Shown piece after piece: positions 60,303 to 64,000 of a stretch of DNA of 64,000 nucleotides. The position numbers and the translations under genes were made by a program. The notes beneath the pieces are model-generated. The model ran no database searches, had not been told where the DNA came from, and worked only from the letters and a program-made list of their open reading frames with translations. Each line of letters starts with the position of its first letter. Position 1 is the stretch's first letter. Origin of the DNA: Candidatus Defluviilinea proxima (GTDB lineage: Bacteria > Chloroflexota > Anaerolineae > Anaerolineales > Villigracilaceae); NCBI GenBank assembly GCA_016721115.1, contig JADKIW010000001.1, positions 573,501 through 637,500 on the forward strand, written 5' to 3'.

Positions 60303-61099
60303 TTGCTCGCCTTGAACAAACCCGAATCTTTTGTGATAAAGATCTCGCCGTTCTTTTTCATCGCATCTGTGAGTTCGCGCTCGATAGCTTGAAGTGCGTC
60401 CTCGTGAAATTCTTTGGTGGATGTCATCGAACGGATGTATGCCATCATCACAGAAACATCCGTCACGCGTAGATTATCGATGTAATGGGCTAATTCTATA
60501 CGCGAAAAAAACTCCTGCAATTGTTCCATCCCATTTTCGAGCGTAAACGCAGATGTGATCGTCTCTCTGGTAATCATACTGCCCGTGCGTTCGAGCCAAC
60601 CCCACATCTCGTGCATATGATTCTTCCCAAGAGTGGCGGTAAACAGAATGCTGTCATTTTTCAAGACACGCCGCATCTCTTTCAATGCCATCTTTCGATC
60701 AGGGACATGGTACAGCATGTGATTGGCGATAACCGCATCGAACGTCTCATCTTCAAATGGGATGTCCTGCGCGTCGATCTCTTTAAATTTGTAGTTGCGT
60801 CCAGTGACGACCAAATTTCTCCACGTTGAATCAAGCATCCCCGAAGAAAGATCCGAGAGGGTGATGTCCCAGGTGGCGGGGATACGAGTCACATTCTCTT
60901 TCCACAAATATCCAGGGCCACACCCCAATTCCAATATCCTTGCGTTGGCAGGTAGCTTCACCAGTGCATCAAAGGCCCAATGCATCCAACCGTATGGATT
61001 GGTGCTAAAGCGTTGATGGATGGCGACCCGTGCATCGAGATTGGACGAGTCCTTATATTGTTCAGTCTTGAGATATTGCTGGTCGGTGAATTTGGGCAT
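60299..61099 (-). CDS. Class I SAM-dependent methyltransferase
   Basis: 266 aa. The SAM motif I is RILELGCGPGYLW (residues about 55-67); motif II is ITLSDLSSGMLD and the post-motif NHMLYHVPDRKMALKEMRRV is typical of the UbiE/COQ5-like group. The start ATG is 1 bp from the stop of the next methyltransferase gene (61101), so the two are coupled. It may methylate the surface glycan, a nonulosonate or a lipid carrier; the substrate is unknown. Confidence 0.85.
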   Translation of the reverse strand: MPKFTDQQYLKTEQYKDSSNLDARVAIHQRFSTNPYGWMHWAFDALVKLPANARILELGCGPGYLWKENVTRIPATWDITLSDLSSGMLDSTWRNLVVTGRNYKFKEIDAQDIPFEDETFDAVIANHMLYHVPDRKMALKEMRRVLKNDSILFTATLGKNHMHEMWGWLERTGSMITRETITSAFTLENGMEQLQEFFSRIELAHYIDNLRVTDVSVMMAYIRSMTSTKEFHEDALQAIERELTDAMKKNGEIFITKDSGLFKASK

Positions 61100-61100
61100 T

Positions 61101-61922
61101 CTATTTTTTGATAACGATCAACGGATATTGTCCGTTCTCGCCGAAGAAACGTGGGAAAGTTTCCTCGAGCCAGAAAATAAAACGTAAGAATACTTTGCCG
61201 CCCAGTTGTGCACGGACAAAAGTTTTGGTGAAGCCTGTGCTCAAACTGCGCCACGGATAAATTTCGAGTTTGAGATCATGGAGTTCTTGTTTGAGCCAGC
61301 GCGGGGTCATCTTGGCGACGAAGGTTCCATCGGGGCTGGCAAGTTCTTCCCATTGTTTCTTGCGTTTCAATCCGCGCCCAGCGAAGAGTCTCGCCAACTG
61401 CATAAACGGAGTTGCAAGCCGCATAAGCAATGGATTATCCCAGCCATTGATGATGGTCATGGCACGATTCGGTTTCATCACACGGTTTAATTCAAGGTAG
61501 GCTTTGCGATGTTCGCTCATTGGCAGGTGGTGAATCGTGTGCATGGACACCACCCCATCGAACACATCAGGCTTGAAGGGCAGGTTCGCAATGTCGCAGA
61601 CAACGAACAATCCTTTTTCACCGAGGCGGGTACGTGCTTCTTTCAAGGCTGTTATTGAAATATCTGCACACAGACGATAACGATACTTTTCGGAAAAGGT
61701 CAAATACTCGGGCCACTGCACGGGACCAGAGCCCGCATCAAGCAGAATGTCTCCGCTGGGGGCGAGATGTCGCTTCACGCGCATGTGACAGTTGTGAATG
61801 TACTCGCGCGCAACGGGGCGCAGGTCTTCATAACGGGCGTTTTGGTATAGCCCATCACCAACATGCGACCAACCGATCTGGTCATAAAATTCGCGTACTT
61901 GTTGTTTTGTGTTTTCTGCCAT
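61101..61922 (-). CDS. Class I SAM-dependent methyltransferase (second)
   Basis: 273 aa. The SAM motif is ILLDAGSGPVQWPEYLTFSE, a variant of motif I without the second Gly pattern of the first enzyme, then LFVVCDIANLPFKPDVFDGV and VSMHTIHHLPMSEHRKAYLE. The C-terminal half (about 190-273) is longer than the usual core and aromatic-rich (RRTWK-like FLRFIFWLEETFPRFFG), perhaps for a membrane or glycan substrate. Paired with the methyltransferase downstream. Confidence 0.82.
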   Translation of the reverse strand: MAENTKQQVREFYDQIGWSHVGDGLYQNARYEDLRPVAREYIHNCHMRVKRHLAPSGDILLDAGSGPVQWPEYLTFSEKYRYRLCADISITALKEARTRLGEKGLFVVCDIANLPFKPDVFDGVVSMHTIHHLPMSEHRKAYLELNRVMKPNRAMTIINGWDNPLLMRLATPFMQLARLFAGRGLKRKKQWEELASPDGTFVAKMTPRWLKQELHDLKLEIYPWRSLSTGFTKTFVRAQLGGKVFLRFIFWLEETFPRFFGENGQYPLIVIKK

Positions 61923-61932
61923 AAATTATTCC

Positions 61933-61960
61933 GTAGGGGACGGCAGCTGCCGTCCCCTAC
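61933..61960. repeat. Perfect 28-bp palindrome (family B-like)
   Basis: GTAGGGGACGGCAG joined directly to CTGCCGTCCCCTAC. It lies in the short gap between the methyltransferase gene and the capsule-type gene. With its GTAGGGG ends it belongs to the same family as 60202-60302. Confidence 0.85.
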
Positions 61961-61967
61961 AATAAAA

Positions 61968-63569
61968 TTATTTCCACGTAAAGGGTTCACCGACCAGAAA
62001 CTTGAACGTATCGCCAAAATGTGACATACCTTCTTCGCCAAGAACTTTATCCAATGGCCACACATCAAGATCATCCCAGAAATTCATTAGGCGCCACGGG
62101 AATGGGCGGGGATATTCGAAGAAGAAGCGGTAGGCGTAGTTCCATGCTTTGGCAGTTTGCTCTTCACTCAAACGATGAGCGGGCAAATCAGATAGAACGT
62201 TTTCGAGCGTGGCGAAATACTCATCCCAAGTATTTGGTTCAATCGTAAAACCGCGAGCACGGTAATGGGTTTGTCCGCATGAGATGACGGGTATGCCGTT
62301 CATGGCGGTTTCGACGCCGACTGTCGTTGTGTATGCAAGCCCCAAGTTAGCGATCTCGATCAGGTCATACGTGTTGACATTGTCCAACGCGCCGATAACA
62401 TGAATATGACTTGGGAGTTCGGGTAGCGCTTCGCGGACAACCGTCCCCATGGATTTTGCCTGCGGGACGATCTTTTCTCCGGGATGAATGCGAACAACAA
62501 GTTGTACGTCTGTCCGTTTGGCAAAGTATTGGACAGTCCTTGTGATCCATTCACTCATGGATTCGGCAAAGATGTTTCGTCCGAGTGTGAGGCTGTCGCC
62601 CAAGACGTTCGCGGCGAGCAGGACAACGGGGCGTTCATCGAGTCCTAATGCCTTCTTTGTTGTCTCGGCCCCTTGTGCTGAGACATATTGCCAGAGCCGC
62701 TTGGACTTACCCCATACACGCGCACCACGGCGAGCATTCTCCAGGTCGGCAAGGCGTTCGTACATTGTATCGGTCATGGGCAGGGAACAGCGATCACGCA
62801 CGAGATAGTCCGTATCCTGTTGCATGATGGACGTGTTTTGCGCGAGCCAGATCTGTTCGCGTTGGTCGTTGAATTCAAAGGTCACAGCGGGGATGTTGAG
62901 AAATTTCGCCACACGGAAGACGATTCCCATTTCGAGGATCAAGCCGTTGGGGATGAGAACTACATCCGGTTTGTTGACTTGCATCCATTCGAGAGCGGCG
63001 AGGGCGGCAAAGGTATTGCGCTTGATGCGCAGATCGTACAACGCTTTATCTTTCGCATTCGACATGTCCACTTCTTCGCGCATGAGCGTGTACTGCGCGT
63101 CCCACGGGGAGACCTCTTCGATGTCAGCGCGGAGAGATGCAGGTAAGTCCGAAGCAGGCTTGAGGTCGAGAAAAGAGGCGTGCTTCACATAAGGAGCAAG
63201 CGACGAGAGCGCGTCCCGTGTGTGGAGTCCGCGTTGCTTCTGAGTCAGTTTGTCCATTTCTTTGTGCCATTCAGAGTATGGCAAAGTCAACAACGTGACC
63301 TTGTGACCGAGGCCCGCGAGCGTGAGAGAAATGTACGCGGCTTGTTCGATCCAATAGTGAAGCGTGGCGAAGAAAAGAATCTTTTTACCGTTACCCGCCT
63401 GCTCGATGAAAGGCTTTGCCTGCGCCACGCCATGCGGCAATGATGTATGCAGGCGCGCGAGATTGAAGTGGTCTTTGCGGGCGCGTCCCTTTTGCCGAAG
63501 CGAATAATCGAGTTCGGCGGCAAGAGGCAGTTCGCCTAAAAAGTTACGGAGGGAGTTTTTATTGAGCAT
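61968..63569 (-). CDS. Capsule-type GT-B glycosyltransferase-like protein
   Basis: 533 aa from the ATG at 63569 (AAAGAAT upstream); a start at 63599 would add 10 residues from a repeat. The C-terminal half has LVVRIHPGEKIVPQAKSMG, VNTYDLIEIANLGLAYTTTV, GVETAMNGIPVISCG and HYRARGFT, the capsule-polysaccharide GT-B blocks. The N-terminal half starts KILFFATLHYWIEQAAYISL. The protein at 9771-11402 has the same arrangement but little direct identity by eye. Next to a Wzt-like gene, it may act on the ABC-exported polymer. Confidence 0.75.
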   Translation of the reverse strand: MLNKNSLRNFLGELPLAAELDYSLRQKGRARKDHFNLARLHTSLPHGVAQAKPFIEQAGNGKKILFFATLHYWIEQAAYISLTLAGLGHKVTLLTLPYSEWHKEMDKLTQKQRGLHTRDALSSLAPYVKHASFLDLKPASDLPASLRADIEEVSPWDAQYTLMREEVDMSNAKDKALYDLRIKRNTFAALAALEWMQVNKPDVVLIPNGLILEMGIVFRVAKFLNIPAVTFEFNDQREQIWLAQNTSIMQQDTDYLVRDRCSLPMTDTMYERLADLENARRGARVWGKSKRLWQYVSAQGAETTKKALGLDERPVVLLAANVLGDSLTLGRNIFAESMSEWITRTVQYFAKRTDVQLVVRIHPGEKIVPQAKSMGTVVREALPELPSHIHVIGALDNVNTYDLIEIANLGLAYTTTVGVETAMNGIPVISCGQTHYRARGFTIEPNTWDEYFATLENVLSDLPAHRLSEEQTAKAWNYAYRFFFEYPRPFPWRLMNFWDDLDVWPLDKVLGEEGMSHFGDTFKFLVGEPFTWK

Positions 63570-63578
63570 GATTCTTTT

Positions 63579-63633
63579 ACCACGGAGCCACAGAGACACG
63601 GAGTTTTTATTTTCTCAGTGTCTCCGTGGCTCA
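63579..63633. repeat. Intergenic inverted repeat (family C, copy 2)
   Basis: ACCACGGAGCCACAGAGACA at the left and CAGTGTCTCCGTGGCTC at the right are inverted relatives around an AT-rich middle. The same family as 51870-51931. It stands between the capsule-type gene and the Wzt-like gene. Confidence 0.85.
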
Positions 63634-63637
63634 GCGG

Positions 63638-64000
63638 CTAATCTAATTTCTCGATCTTCCAATCCAAACGCGGGCGAATGGGTCCTTGACGAAGTTCAGG
63701 CCATTGCGTGCCGGGCGCGCCGGTAATATCCACATTGAACGAGATAGCGTTTTCATCCATGAAGTAACGCTTTACACCGAATGAACTCGCATTGACACCA
63801 AGATAATAGCGACCTTCATTGAAGAAATCAGCAGGGATGGTACAGCGGCTAATATAACGCCCCGATTTGCGCGCACCGAATTGTTCAAACTGCGCGGCAT
63901 CATCGGTATCAAACGCGGTGAACACATATTCGCCACGCATCGTGTTGAGATACATACCCACACGCAAACCCGTGATGGGCGCATTGATCTGATATTCCCA
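63638..64000 (-). CDS. wzt: Wzt-like ABC transporter subunit, C-terminal sugar-binding part (5' end outside window)
   Basis: The frame runs to the window edge, so about 120 residues of the C-terminus are seen. They match the Wzt C-terminal carbohydrate-binding domain, a beta-sandwich: YQINAPITGLRVGMYLNTMR, VFTAFDTDD, YISRCTIPADFFNEGRYYLG, and FNVDITGAPG. In the O-antigen and capsule exporters of this type the domain chooses the polymer to be exported. The ATPase part and the Wzm partner should be to the right. It indicates that the polysaccharide of this cluster is exported by the ABC route. Confidence 0.82.
   Translation of the reverse strand, partial: WEYQINAPITGLRVGMYLNTMRGEYVFTAFDTDDAAQFEQFGARKSGRYISRCTIPADFFNEGRYYLGVNASSFGVKRYFMDENAISFNVDITGAPGTQWPELRQGPIRPRLDWKIEKLD

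Overview
The window looks like a piece of a Chloroflexota (Anaerolineae-type) chromosome. This is an inference from gene content and style: roughly balanced GC, very large multi-PAS kinases, ECF sigma/anti-sigma pairs, soluble LacI-type sensor kinases, and many short palindromic repeats scattered between and inside genes. No rRNA, tRNA, CRISPR array, transposase or phage gene was recognised.

Layout. 1-3.8 kb: the end of a TetR-type regulator, an ECF sigma factor with a membrane-anchored partner (minus strand), and a lipoprotein. 4.0-9.7 kb: a plus-strand signalling set (LacI-sensor/GAF/histidine kinase, CheY-like regulator, REC-PAS kinase) and an unrecognised 353-aa protein. 9.8-18.8 kb: a minus-strand glycan locus with a GT-B capsule-type protein, a PAPS-dependent sulfotransferase, a short NeuB, a NeuA/HAD-phosphatase fusion, a PtmA-like SDR, a GT39-like membrane protein and a bifunctional ATP sulfurylase/APS kinase. 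19.1-24.8 kb: three plus-strand polytopic glycosyltransferase-like proteins, two of them tandem paralogues of exactly 677 aa. 24.9-29.4 kb: minus strand, a Gfo/Idh oxidoreductase, a second sulfotransferase, two small membrane proteins and another GT-B protein. 29.5-42 kb: plus-strand signalling, with a 7TM-PAS-PAS-GGDEF diguanylate cyclase, an eight-PAS histidine kinase, a response regulator and a 1962-aa hybrid kinase with about ten PAS domains, the last three overlapping each other. 42-45.5 kb: small membrane proteins, a SanA/YdcF-like protein and a second ECF sigma/zinc-finger anti-sigma pair. 45.7-64 kb: a long minus-strand surface-polysaccharide cluster running from the C-terminus of a Wzt-like ABC-transporter subunit at the right edge, through a capsule-type protein, two methyltransferases, a PseB-like dehydratase, a nitrilase-fold amidase, an RmlD-like reductase, a second (full-length) NeuB, a HIT-like protein, a GT4, an AAC(3)-family acetyltransferase, an aminopeptidase-like DUF4910 protein, SpsF and two glycosyltransferases, to a membrane sulfatase-fold protein.

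How the genes fit together. The left locus holds a complete route from sulfate to PAPS together with NeuB/NeuA chemistry, and two sulfotransferases lie within 15 kb. The simplest reading is a sulfated surface glycan that contains a sialic-acid-like (nonulosonic) sugar. The right cluster carries a second NeuB with an SpsF-type cytidylyltransferase and an ABC-exported polysaccharide, so the genome probably makes two different nonulosonates. The kinases and sigma factors between the loci may regulate surface properties, but nothing in the sequence ties them to it directly.

The most unusual non-gene signal is a set of several different palindromic or direct repeat families. They lie at gene borders, extend N-termini artificially, supply a stop codon, and in four places lie in frame inside glycosyltransferase genes.
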